From contig NC_081415.1 in assembly GCF_030272615.1 (NCBI RefSeq), positions 376,479,392-376,543,391 of the forward strand: a stretch of DNA of 64,000 nucleotides, read 5' to 3'. This stretch comes from Cryptomeria japonica (Eukaryota > Streptophyta > Pinopsida > Cupressales > Cupressaceae). The notes under the pieces were generated by a model that was not told the origin of the DNA, ran no database searches, and was given only the letters and a program-made list of their open reading frames with translations. The translations under genes and the position numbers were made by a program. Of this stretch, positions 35,045 to 46,502 are shown piece after piece; the first letter of the stretch is position 1; each line of letters opens with the position of its first letter.

Positions 35045-37834
35045 ATGTCTATTGAAACAAGGTTCCAAGCACCAATGATGCAACAAAGTTTGACATATCA
35101 ACCGACAATGCAATCACAATTCTATCCAACCCAACAACAAGGCAATATTGATCAAACTTTTTATGATGAAACAAGTCTCCAAATACAAAAAATAGAGGAG
35201 AAACTAGCTCAAGAAAATGAGATTTTGGAACAAAGAGTGAAAAACATTGAGAAGAATAGATCACAAATGTCCAAAACGTTTCGAAAATTTCTAGGTCAAA
35301 ATCCAAAGATTGAGCCAATTGATGTAAGATCTCTTCTTGAACGATCAGACATACCAGCTCTCCTCTCCCAAATAGAGATGATGAAACAATTTCAAGAAAA
35401 GAGACAACATCAATTTCAACATTATATGCCTCCACAACAATAACAAGAAGGTGTTTACTATCAATCAAATTTTCAACCATCACAACCAATTGTCCAACAT
35501 ACGCAACCAATACAACCTATGGTTCAATTTCAACAATATGTCCAACCAACTATACAATGTCAACAAATGGTTCAACTAATGGTGGAATATCAATGTCAAC
35601 AACAACCACTACCAAACATTCAAAAACAAAACTTGCAACATGCACCAAGCCAAGTTTCAAACATGTTGGAACAATTGAACCAAGTCCAATATCAAAACAT
35701 GACATCAAACCAAAAACAAGTTCAAATTCCAGATCCAATCATGTCAAAACCTCGAAAGAAAGGTGGCTTTATTGCAATGCTCTTAAGGAAACTACCAAGT
35801 GAGTTCTTTGAGGAAGATCAAAATAATACAATTCTGTCTAGCAATGCCTCATCCCCCTACAAACAAATTGACTCTCCAGTGGCATCTATCCCTACACCTC
35901 TAGAAGTTTCCCAAGAACCTTCCATATTGTCCTCATCAAACAATACACCCAAGGATGCAATTACCCAAGGGCTATCCATAATTGATTGCCGCGATAATCC
36001 AATTCATGAGGCACATCCTTGTCATGTTTCAGAAATACAAGACCCAATGCCACCATGCACTTTATTGCCATTACCTATTTTAGAGGACCCCATTCGAAGT
36101 CCCTCTTTCTCATGTTCAAGCATTGATTCCTTGCCAAAATCTATCACAAATTTTCAAAGTGCATCCCCTTCATGCCAAATCATTGATTCCTTGTCAAAAT
36201 CCTCCATGCATATTCAAAGTCCAACCCCATGTCAAGAGGATAATTTGGAGCATGAAGAAATGTGTCCTAAAGAAAATCAAGATCAAGATCCTGAAACCTT
36301 ATCATCCCATCCAATTGTTGATCAAGATCCCATGTTCCCAGACAGTCATGATGATTCCCCTATTCTTGTCCATCCTATCCAAAGTCCTATTGAGACTCCA
36401 TTCCCTGAGAAAGATCAAGATATCCCAGTCCATCCAATCCCAAATGATCCCCTTCCATTTCATGAACACAATGTCCTTTCAAATCCCATTGACATTCCAC
36501 TTCCTAAGAAAGATCAAGATATCCCTTCCATCCTTTCCGATGATCCCATTGAAAGTCAAGAGAAAAACACCTTTAAAGAGGATTCCAATGATCTTCCTCC
36601 TTGCCAAGATCAAATTATTCCTTCAGATCCTCCACAAGATTCACTTGTTCCTCCATCTCCACATCCTAATGCTCCATATACACTCCAAGATCTCATTCCT
36701 TTTGATGATCCCATTATTTCTCCCATTCCATATCTTGAAGAGCCTGTCATTGAACCATGTCCACAACATGATCCTAATCCCCTTCATGATTCTAACGTGT
36801 CAGTGCAAGATGTTCATGAACCCTCGACATGCATAATGGGTTCTTCCACTTTGGTGCAATCCGATCCACTTCAAGATCTCATTATTTCTCTCATATCATA
36901 TCCACCTCATAATGGACTCGCGTCTTCTTCCCAAAGAAAAGAGTATCCTACAAGTCAAGATATTTATAAAGGCAAAGGAGTAGACCTTCACAAGAAAGAA
37001 CTCCTCAATATGAAAGAAAATATTAAGGGTCATGGCCTTAGTGAAATTCCTCAAGATGTGGGTACCCCTACTAAATCCAACATCCCTTCAAAATCCAAAC
37101 ATATCCCTTCCCCGTCATACTTTCCATCCATCTTAGGTCCTTATATCCCTTCGTCCTCTATGCAAGGTCAGCAAAGGCACACATCTTTGAGAACCTTCCA
37201 GTCATCCAAAAGAACTCCACTTCATTCCTATCCATCCATGCATTCCTTTCCCCCTCCGAGCAATTTGGATGCCAAGTATAAACGTCATAAGTCTAGCAAT
37301 CCACGTGTATTCAAGGATCAACATGTCCAATATAATCGACATGTCAAAACAAAGAACAATGTGATCTATAAAGAAAAAAATATATCCAAAAGGCCACAAA
37401 GGCCCACTGAGAAAAATAAAGCAAAGTCAAAATATATATGGGTTCCTAAATCCCTTGTGCAAGCAATGCACTCCAAGGAACCACAAAAGCATGAAAAATC
37501 AAAAACCATGTGGATCCCTAAGCGGCTCCTTGAAGCACAAAAGCCTAAAGAAACATCAAAATTGGCATCTGCAATTGCTATTCCTCCATCCAAACCTCTC
37601 AAATCTATTCCTCCATCACCTTCATCGTCCATTTTGGGCTCTTATGTCCCAAAATCCCAAGTTATTCCTCCATCCGAATCTCACAATCTGAGATCCATTT
37701 TTCCTCCATCAGTCCATCACCCTCAAGGTGTGTGCCAATGTCGATCTTGCCTTCATTTCCATCCATTGAAGCCCAATTCTTCCAATACCCTATCCATTAT
37801 CCAATGCATATTTTCCATCCTTCGATCCTTTTGA
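35045..37834 (+). CDS. Long Gln/Pro/Ser-rich ORF of E (about 929 codons, one internal TAA)
   Basis: ATG at 35045. One in-frame TAA at 35441-35443 (probably CAA originally) splits it into 132- and 797-codon parts. Otherwise it is open to 37834, far more open than any other frame nearby. The N-terminus is Gln-rich, then comes a helical, charged segment (LQIQKIEEKLAQENEILEQR, about residues 45-75) that could be a coiled coil. The middle is a Pro/Asp/Ser-rich region with PKKDQDIP-type repeats. A basic C-terminal third has a twice-repeated WVPKSLVQA / WIPKRLLEA motif, and the end has a CQCRSC cluster. No enzyme domain. It may be a highly diverged Gag-like or packaging protein, but I do not recognise it. 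Confidence 0.65.
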
Positions 37835-38062
37835 TCCCATCCTTTGCATAAATCCTTGCCTTAGTTTCAACTCATTTTCCATGTCCTTATGCTACTTTGA
37901 GCATACTTTTAAAGGTCATGGTCCATTTTTTTCAAGGATACTATCCAAAAAAAACAAAAAGACACGTGAGTCCTTCTTCCATCCCCTATCATGTGTCCAT
38001 CTTCTCTTGAAAAATCCAAAATACAAAAAAAAAAAAAGTAAAGAAAAAATAATTCGTCCACT

Positions 38063-38126
38063 GGTGAAAACCTGGTAAACAGGCGCCTTAGGCAAGTACC
38101 GTGATGAAAACCTGGCAAACAGGTGT
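38063..38126 (+). promoter_or_regulatory. Shared post-ORF box in E, two copies
   Basis: GGTGAAAACCTGGTAA followed by ACAGGCGCCT at 38063, and ATGAAAACCTGGCAA followed by ACAGGTGTC at about 38104. Each sits downstream of the main ORF, in sense orientation. The same box occurs after pol in C and D. Function unknown. Confidence 0.55.
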
Positions 38127-38785
38127 CATGCATAATCTATGAACTTCTTGCACACCACACTTGGGGGCAGGTTTTATCCTATCATATCCTTTTGTCCTTC
38201 ATTGTTCCATTATCCTATCATACCATGCGATTACCCTCCGTTATCCTATTGTCCCTCATATCCATTTCCTCTTTCCTCCTTTGATCTTGACAAGGCTAAG
38301 GATCATCATGAGCAGCATGAATCTTGTTTGTAGCTTTCAGTCCATCATAGCTTTTGGTCATTTATCCATTTGCTTATTATAACCTTTCATCCATATTCCC
38401 TAGCTTATTGCAACTTTCTGCTACTATCCCGTATCCTATCCCGACCTTCGGTCCATGTCCCTTATCCATTCTTGGTCTTGCTTATCCTATCCATATCTTA
38501 TCACTATCCATACACTCTTTTTCATTCCTTGATCTTGATCTGACATAAGGACGCAAAATTTAAACATGGTTTCAAAAACCTCTTGACATGTCCCTCATGC
38601 CATGTCACTACTTTCAATTGTCATATCCAGTCTCTTGTCCCATCATGCCATAGCCCTTGAAAATTGCATCCGCTTTGTCTCCATAATAAAAGGCCTTTGT
38701 CTTCCCTCTATCCACCATTATTTCAGAAAGCCTATTTATTCACCTGTCATATTCCTTGCCTTGCTAGACACTGAGGGCAAATAAT

Positions 38786-39055
38786 TCAAAAAAATTGAAT
38801 AATGTCCTGAAAAAAAATCATAAAAATTGAAAAATGTCCTGAAAAAAAAAATCTCATAAAAATTGAAACATGTCCTGAAAAAAATCTCATAAAAATTGAA
38901 AAAATGTCCTGAAAAAAAAATATTTAAAAATTGAAAAATGTCCTGAAAAAAATCCCTAAAAATCATATAAAGTCCTGAAAAAATCTTTAAAAATCAAATA
39001 ATGTCCTGAAAAAATCCCTAAAAAGTCAAATAATGTCTTGAAAAAAAAAATGAAC
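38786..39055. repeat. A-rich minisatellite in E, about 8-9 units
   Basis: A unit of 27-37 bp containing ATTGAAAAATGTCCTGAAAA, with variable A runs and CATAAAAATT, is repeated tandemly. Units near the right end diverge (CCCTAAAAATCAAATAATG). Confidence 0.8.
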
Positions 39056-39059
39056 ACAA

Positions 39060-41118
39060 AAAAATTGTAAAAACTCAAAAAACCAAATCCAAAAACAAGC
39101 ATTTTGCAATAAATATCCTCTTAAGACAAATCACTGAGCATCCCTCCAACGACACTCGCAATCATACACTGTGCTTTAATGGAATCACGCTTAAACAGAT
39201 GAACTTTTCAATCAAACCAGACATTCAAACTGATCAACATTGTCATATCAATCAACCTCAAATTCAATTCGTCCTTGGCATACTATCATGGGTCTTATAC
39301 AGGGTGTGGTATACTCAAAACCAGACTGTGTCCTGTCTTAGACGGGGTACCGCATGTCCTGAAACCAGACAGCATGATCGTCCTCTCAGCACTTTCAACT
39401 TTTGACAATGAAGATCAAGATGTTTGTTTGATTTGTTGGAATTTGCACATCTTATCTTTTTACTGATTTATCTTTGGCTTCGATCATGTTCCTATGTTGC
39501 TCGATGATGTCACTGAGTGATTTAGAGTGACCGGGATGGATCATGGTCCTTTTCTTTTTGATTGTGATTGTTGTTTGTCTGTGATGTGTCTGTCTTTTGC
39601 AAAAAGGGTTGCATTTCAGCTCTGGCCTTCGATGTCATGATGCTACGCATCCGTTTTGCTACATAAAAATAAAGGTTCTCACCTACAAAGTGCATTGCTG
39701 AAAGCAAGTTTTTCTTCAACTGTCCTCCATCTCATTTTATTCTTACTAACATTTCTTCCGTCAGTTTGGATAGTCAGTTCAGTCTAGTGCTCCGATTTCT
39801 CCACATGTACATGCTGCATCCTGCATTCATTGGTTAGTACATTTGCATTACATCATGCATCACATCAAGCATTTTATCCGTTTCATATTATCAATGCATC
39901 AAAAACACATAAAAAATACATCCATACATGTTGGTACATCAACAGTACATAAGTCATCCATACATGGAAAATAACATATTGCATCCCATCATATCAATGC
40001 ATATCATATATCATCATAATATCGGAGTACAAAATTGGACTGTCTGTCCTAAGTATGGCCCGCAGGGTGACTACAAAATGTCAAACTACATAATGTCCAT
40101 TGTCTGTCATAAGGAGTACGTGCCTCTGTCACTAGGTGCTCCCTCTATCTTCCTCATCCCTGCCATATCTAAAGTCCTACTACTGTATCTCTGTCCGTGC
40201 TCCTGAGTTTATGTCGTAACATGAAGCAGTCTGATCGGTTCTCCCGCGTGATCAATGGATACTGTCGATTCTACATCACAATTGGGGCACATTTTGTCAG
40301 TTTTAGGGTTTGCTCCTACGGGCTGCATTTCCTCATTTTCATGTCCATATCAGGGTTTTTTTCATCTATTCTGACCTATCCTACCCTTATCCCCCCTTTT
40401 CGGATCATTCGCATGTCGTTTTGGACCAAAATTGAGTTCCCAATGCACAACTGCGCCTATGTCAAGGAACCTGCGCCTGTGTCATGTAACCTGCACCTGT
40501 GTCATGTAACCTACACCTGTGTACCATACACAAGTGCAGAAGACCTTACACAAGCGCAAAAGACCCTGCACAAGCGCAGAAGACACTACACAAGCACAGA
40601 AGTCAGTTTCTTCATCCCCTGTGGGCCCCGCAATGTCCCGCTAGCAATCAAAATTCATCAAATTGAAAACATGGGTTTTTGAGATCTATACCGCTGCTCC
40701 TACGTCGTCCGGTCATCTGAATGTGCGTTCATGTTCGCCGAGGTGATCCGCCATTGGAATGTTCGCCATCTATGTGCAAGTGTCCTTGTCCAAAGCAACA
40801 AATCCTTCTCTTTGTCTAGTGCAAATGAGCAAATTGTCACTCTCTTGGTCTCATTTATAGATGTTTGTCAGTGCATAGATGGACGTGCACCCTCTCCCTC
40901 TTATGTTGGTCATGGTCTTTTGTGTCTTCAATTGCTTGTCCTTCATGCATCCGATCTCCGATTGTCAGTCCGTTCGATCCTATCATTTTTATCGATCAAT
41001 TGGCCTCTTTTCTGCACATTTCCGACCAATTCCTCGAGGGGGCATGCATATGTCATTATTATTGTCTGGGGCATTTTCATTATTGTTCTTTGAAACAACG
41101 CTTAAAATCGCATTGTCT
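39060..41118 (+). other. 3' spacer of E
   Basis: Apart from the facing minisatellite at 40451-40610, this stretch has only short frames. The 161-codon frame at 40197 runs through the minisatellite and has no motif. I see no gene here. Confidence 0.5.
40451..40610. repeat. Two facing 20-bp minisatellites in E
   Basis: Four units of the type CTGCGCCTGTGTCATGTAAC (40451-40530) are followed directly by four units of the type CACAAGCGCAGAAGACCCTG (about 40530-40610). The core GCGCCTGTGT of the first set is nearly the complement of ACACAAGCGC in the second, so the block could fold as a large hairpin. Confidence 0.7.
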
Positions 41119-41133
41119 CAAAGAGGGGCAAAA
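41119..41133 (+). other. Polypurine tract of E
   Basis: CAAAGAGGGGCAAAA directly precedes the 3' LTR. It is the same as the PPT of D (CAAAGAGGGGCAAA) and one base different in its core from that of C, although the LTRs are unrelated. Confidence 0.9.
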
Positions 41134-42636
41134 TGTAGACACCTAAAAATGGTCAACGCTTGCGGAGTCATACTTTAACATTTGCGCATTGCCTCATTTT
41201 AGGTTTTTGCGTTGCATTAACATTTCTCCTATGATTCGTACTTGGTCTTTATCATTTGCAAAAATTGAGTCATTCTTCTACATTCTTCATTCGTCTCGCT
41301 CTCGAATTTGGTCTTGTCGACAACACTATCCAGTCATGATTTTAATCGATCTTATCCTATTGCATCAATGTGTGTGCTTATTTGTCATCATTTTGGACAT
41401 TGTCAATCCTAATTAGGGTTTTGTCCTCCTGTCAATCTTGCAATCAATTTGTCATCAATCATTGTACTCTTATCAATCTTGTTGATTTATCATCAATCCT
41501 TATCATTTTCAATCTTGTCGTTTTAACGATTGATTTGTCATCCGTCGTTGTCATGTTCGATCTTGTCATTTTGCGATCAATTCGTCATTGATCGTGGTCA
41601 TTTTCAATATTGTCATTTTGCAAACTATTTTGTCATCGATTCTTGTCCTCTTGTCAATCTTGTCATTTTGCAATCAATTTGTCATCGATCGTCGTCTTTC
41701 TCAATCGTGTCAATTTGGATCAATTAGTCATTGTTCCTCGTCAATTGGCGCATTTTCTCAATCAAATCATTTATAAGTCAGAATCATGATCAAATCAAAT
41801 CGACATGAAATCAATTTTATATTAAGACCTAATTGTCATCCTTGCATTTCTAATTCATCTTCCAAGGTTTTATGATTTATTCATTTAATCTTGTTTGGCA
41901 TTTTCCCTCTAGGTTAAATAATTTATTTATTTATCCTAAGTCTTCTTGTCACAATTAAATGTTTATTTAATTGGCTAATTAATTCCTCCTATTTTTGTAA
42001 ATTAATTAATGAATGAGAAATTATTAATTTATTTACCTAATTTTCATCAATTTCCTAAATTCCAAGTCATTATTTCCAACTTAATTTTCTAATTTCTCCT
42101 AAATTCCTAAATGTCTATTTCTATTTCAAAATCTTGTCATAAATCCTTGCATAGAAAGTTGTCATAAATTGTCATAAGTCCTTGCATAGCAATTTGTCAT
42201 ACACTTGTCATTTTTTCTATTCTTGATTTGAATTTCTATTCGAATCACTTTCATGCTAATCTTGTCATTTTTCCAATTTGTCTATAAATTGGATGAATTT
42301 CTTCAATCAAATCCCCTAATCAGATTATCGAATTTCTAATCAATCACGCTTCGAGTACTTTTGATCAATAATCTTGTCTACTTGCTTTCAATTATGTGTG
42401 TGCACTTGTAGGTGAGATCCACAACCAAACTATTTGAAGAGGAAAGAAGAACAATGGAGCCACATGAAGGAGCATTCAAATCATACCTTTGGTTTGCTTA
42501 ATTTCTAGTTTTGAATGTTTTTATTTCATGTCTCTATTGAGTGTTGTTTAGGATAGATCATTGCAATGAGCTTTTGTGATTGAGCTAGATTAGTATTTTG
42601 AATTGCTTGTGATGATTTCCTATTTCCTAACGTACA
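41134..42636 (+). repeat. 3' LTR of E (1503 bp)
   Basis: Starts TGTAGACACC and ends AACGTACA. It has the same length as the 5' LTR, with about 31 differences by eye, mostly transitions. It is followed by TTGAC. Confidence 0.92.
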
Positions 42637-42641
42637 TTGAC
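42637..42641. repeat. Target site duplication of E, right
   Basis: TTGAC, the exact copy of 31297-31301. Confidence 0.9.
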
Positions 42642-44092
42642 CAATGAGATCAAAGGCCCATTGTTGAAAAGGCCAATGTGCAATGGAGGGTATGAGATCC
42701 CTTGCTAGAGCATGTATGAGATTCCCATTTAGCTGACACTTCTCACAAGTTTTAGAAAACATTATAGTGTCTTTCTCCATGTCTGGCTAGTAGTAGCCAA
42801 CCCTTAGTAGTTCTCGAGCTAAAGCAAGACCATTCGAATGAGATCCACAAATACCTTCATGGACTTCTGATAATCCACGTTGGAACTCTTCAGTTTCTAG
42901 ACACCTAAGCAAAATACTATCCAAACCTCACCTAAATAGGTCGTTAGCGATGATGACGTACCATGAAGCATTTTGGATTAGGTTCCTTTTCTCATTACGG
43001 GTAAGATTTTCTGGGACAATTTGGTCTCGTAGATAAGAGTAAATATGGTTGTAGCGAGATGAGTCATGTCCAATAATAGAATAGACCATTTGGAACTCAG
43101 GAGAATCATAGGCAGGGTAATGTAACTCTTCCACCAGGAATTCAAAGTGAAAATTAGATTCTTGTAACTCTGGTATGGATGCCAAGGTGGCCAGAGCATC
43201 TACTGCTCTATTTAAGGATTTGGGAATTTGCTGGAATCATACAAAAGTAAAATATTTCTTGAGATCATCCACCATTCTCTTATAAGGCATCAGTTTCTCA
43301 TCTTGAGTCTGATATGTATCATGATTTGATTGATGATTAGCTAAGAATCTCCATAAATGTGTAATTCCAGAACCTTCCATTCAATAGCCAACTTGATCCC
43401 ATTTACAAGAGCTTCATACTCTACAATGTTGTTTGTGCAAGGGAAAAGAATCTTATAAGCCTTTGGGATTGAATACTTTTGAAAAGTAATAAAAAGTATT
43501 CAAACACTAGAACCATGTTGAGTGAAAGACCCATCAAAGAACATCTTCCATTATTGTTGAGTAAGGTGCATTATTGATTCATCTAGAAATTCTATATGCA
43601 GCGGTTGAGTGTCTTCAAGTGGAGCATCAGTAAGTTGATCTACAATTACCTATCCTTTGATGGATTTGCGTTCCAAATATTCAATATCAAACTCTGTAAG
43701 AACCATGACCCATTTAGCCAATCTTCCTGTAAGTGTTGCTTTGTTGAGAAGATATTTGAGCAAATGAATCTTAGCTACTAGCTTGATGGAATGTACTAAC
43801 ATGTAGTGTCTTAATTTTTGTGATGTAGATACTAATGCCAAGAATGCTTTTTCTATTATAGTGTAGTTAATTTCATAAGACACCTACATTATGCTGATCT
43901 AATATATAGCTCTCTCTTTTTTATTTTCATCTTGTTGTGCCAGAAGTGCCTCCAATGATGAATCAGTAGCTGATATGTATAAGATCAATGGTTTACCCTG
44001 AATTGGTGGCATCATTATTGGTGGATTGGACATGTATTCTTTGATTGCTGAAGGTGTTGTTCATATTCCTAATCCCAATTGTAGATTACCCT
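42642..44092 (-). pseudogene. pol: RNase H domains and integrase N-terminus of D
   Basis: From high to low coordinates: RT-linked RNase H with YTIIEKAFLALVSTSQKLRH (43650-43883); the second, archaeal-like RNase H with EYEALVNGIKLAIEWKV (43330-43560); its tail and linker NLTRNEKRNLIQNASWYVII (42928-43185); and the integrase zinc-binding region EKCQLNGN and WAFDLIG, cut by E. A TAG at 43341 replaces the CAG kept in C (GDSQLVV). Two RNase H domains are a hallmark of Tat elements. Inactivated by stops. Confidence 0.85.
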
Positions 44093-45224
44093 TGTGTGTG
44101 TGAAAAATTGGTCTGTAAGTTGCAAGCACAACACTTCAATTAAGTCATTATATGCATGGTTAGTAATCAATAATCAATAAGTAAAAAACCTCAACAAAGT
44201 GACTAATTGCCTTCTAAAAGATGCGAGTATATGATTGCTCTCAGATTGTTATAAGCAATACTAGTGACTAGACTACACCAAGATGAAGGATTTAGTCTAT
44301 ATGATAATTAACTATATGGATGCAAGATGGATGAATAATTCATGCAAAATAATCAATTCAAGCAATAATGGATATAAGAAAAATGGATGTAAATAATCTA
44401 AAAAGCACCATAATCTTCAATGACTCCAGAGCAAAATTAGCGTGATAATAATCTCCAAGCGTGTTCTCAAAATTCTTTGGGGTAAATTGGAATGAGAGCT
44501 GAAGAATGAATTTATAGAGAATTACCAAGAGAAAAGCTCAATTTGGGATTAATTGAAAATAATTGAGAAATCAAGTTTAGTTAACCTTGAGATAGATTCC
44601 AATTATAGTTTAATTGAAATGCATTCAAATTAGAAGTCAAAGTTGCATTGGAAATAATAATAAATTAATTCCATGCATTTGTGATAAAAATAGATAATTC
44701 TTTTATTTATTCAAGAAAAGAGTCTTTTCAATGCAACTGAACTTCTTTTTCTGAAAAGCTTTGAATTCCAATTTCAGAGAATAATTCAATAATTCAATTA
44801 AATTGCTTTTCTGATTTCAAGTTCTAAATTTAGAAAAAGAAATAATATCTCAAGTTTGATTTCTCTCTCAATTCAATTCTTTTTGTTTAATTTCAATTCA
44901 ACTCTTGTTTTGTAATTAATTCCTCTTTTGTAATAAATTAATTCCTTTTGCATGATTAAATGGCAATTTATTAATTAATTAAATATGCAAGGATATTTAA
45001 TAAATTAAAATGGGATAATTGATCAAAATGATATTCTTGGAAATGATTCAATTAATTAAATGAATATTTAATTAATATTGAGTAATTGATTTGCCATGTG
45101 ATATTTGATGATTAAAGAATTAATAATGTGCTCAAGATTGATTTAATTGCCTTTGGTTAGGACCTTGGTGATGTTGTCAAGATTAGGGGCCCATGGTTTA
45201 GATGACCATTTTTAGGGTATTACA
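44093..45224 (-). repeat. 3' LTR of C (1132 bp)
   Basis: Plus-strand ends TGTGTGTGTG and TAGGGTATTACA. It is next to the PPT at 45225-45238. The homologous copy is at 59993-61122. Confidence 0.93.
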
Positions 45225-45238
45225 TTTTCCCCTCTTTG
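45225..45238 (-). other. Polypurine tract of C
   Basis: Minus strand CAAAGAGGGGAAAA abuts the LTR start TGTAATACCC. Confidence 0.88.
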
Positions 45239-45962
45239 AATTAATGTGCAAGCAACGCATTGGTTCAAAGAATGCGTGATGTCTAGGAGATGCCAATTCT
45301 GAACTTGAATGATCATGACCTAGATGAAGAGCAAGGTGTTTATCTTGATTCGAAATGACAAAGCTGAATGAAGTTTGATTAAAGTGGCACCATTCCCGAA
45401 CTTGATTGAACTGAGGAATGATAGAAAACAAAGATACCAAACTTGATTGATCAAGAAGTGGATCTTACTAATCTAGAACTTGATTGAACTTAGATGCAGT
45501 GAGTGATGATAAAAATTGATCTTGAACTTGAATGATCAAGATATGATGAAGATAAATTGTTCAACTTGATCAAGAAATGAATACTGAACACCTTCTTAGA
45601 TTGAGTGTGATCAAAGATGCTCTTTAACCTTTTGATTGAGTTTAAATGAATAATCAATTTGATTTGAAGTGATGAAACTGATTAATGTTAAGAGATTGAT
45701 TCAGATGAAAGACAAATATTAGTTTGATTTGAAGCGATGAATCTGATATACCCCTAGCGATTGATTCGATTCAGATGATCGAGAGATCTCAACTTGATGT
45801 GAAGCGTTGAAGCTGAGATGCCCCTTAGCAATAAGAATTGATTTTTTTTATTTGAAAATATTTTGCTCAACTTTTGATGAAGATTTGAAAAAATTTCTCG
45901 ACTCATTTTCAAATCATTTTAACCCTCCAAGTTTGAAATTCAAAAAGCCTTATGTGAAGAAA

Positions 45963-46037
45963 ATGGTGGTCCCTACTCATCATCATCAATTTGAGCACCA
46001 GAGACATCATAATCAACCTTGAAACTAGGAGCCAGTA
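45963..46037 (+). pseudogene. Antisense PMD gene of C, exon 1 (25 codons, two stops)
   Basis: Same length and the same HQFEHQR core as exon 1 of D, ending before donor GTAAGTG. A TGA and a TAG stand where D has Trp and Tyr codons, so this copy is dead. The TATA-containing upstream interval of D is missing here. Confidence 0.55.
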
Positions 46038-46502
46038 GTAAGTGATCGATCTTAAGCCTCTTTATATTTTCAATTTTGAATTTTTTTGTTCATTTTTCAA
46101 GTTTTTCGCATGTGTGGGGTCAGGTTTCATGTTTTATCGTGCGAGACAGGATCCTATCTCATACGAGTAACTAGTAAAATTTCTTTTGTCATTTAGGGTC
46201 ATTAGAATTGTCATTCGAGATGCACCCTCGTATCATACGACAGGTCTGTTAAAAGACCATTTTGTCATATGAGAGCCAATAGTATGTCGTTTGGGGTTGT
46301 TTTTTCATGCTAGAGCTAATCCTGGCTCATACGAGATTATATCTCTCTGTGTTTTGTCATTCGGGAGACAGTGAGCATTTTTGAAGGTCCAAACATGAAA
46401 ATTTGATTTTGCATTTGACTTAGTTGAATTTGCGTGATGTTTTACTTCTCTTGTAGGCTCATTTGGAATGTTTTTTGATGCTTCATTGTTGGGTTTTTGC
46501 AG
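46038..46502 (+). other. Predicted intron of the C antisense gene (465 bp)
   Basis: Donor GTAAGTG and acceptor GGGTTTTTGCAG, homologous in place to the 467-bp intron of D. The interior holds CTCATACGAG and TCATACGAC words. Confidence 0.5.

Larger units (their letters stand above)
31302..42636 (+). mobile_element. E: non-autonomous LTR retrotransposon (LARD-like) with a long unique ORF
   Basis: Two 1503-bp LTRs (TG...CA) flank 8.3 kb. The 5-bp target duplication TTGAC (31297-31301 and 42637-42641) is exact, and removing E restores D integrase (ATTTGACCAATGAG). A PBS follows the 5' LTR and a PPT precedes the 3' LTR. No RT, protease, RNase H or integrase motif is present in any frame. One ORF of about 929 codons lies in the middle. 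LTRs differ at about 31 sites by eye, so E is not brand new. It needs enzymes from elsewhere. Confidence 0.92.

Noticed and set aside
36123..36836. 237-codon frame inside the E ORF
   Set aside because: A +1-shifted shadow of the 929-codon frame, Leu/Ile/Lys-rich, with no motif.
38786..39055. Regular repeat with spacers, briefly considered as a CRISPR-like array
   Set aside because: Units are directly tandem with A-run length variation, there are no unique spacers, and the context is a plant retrotransposon.
40197..40682. 161-codon frame in the 3' part of E
   Set aside because: It runs straight through the 20-bp minisatellites and has no recognisable domain.
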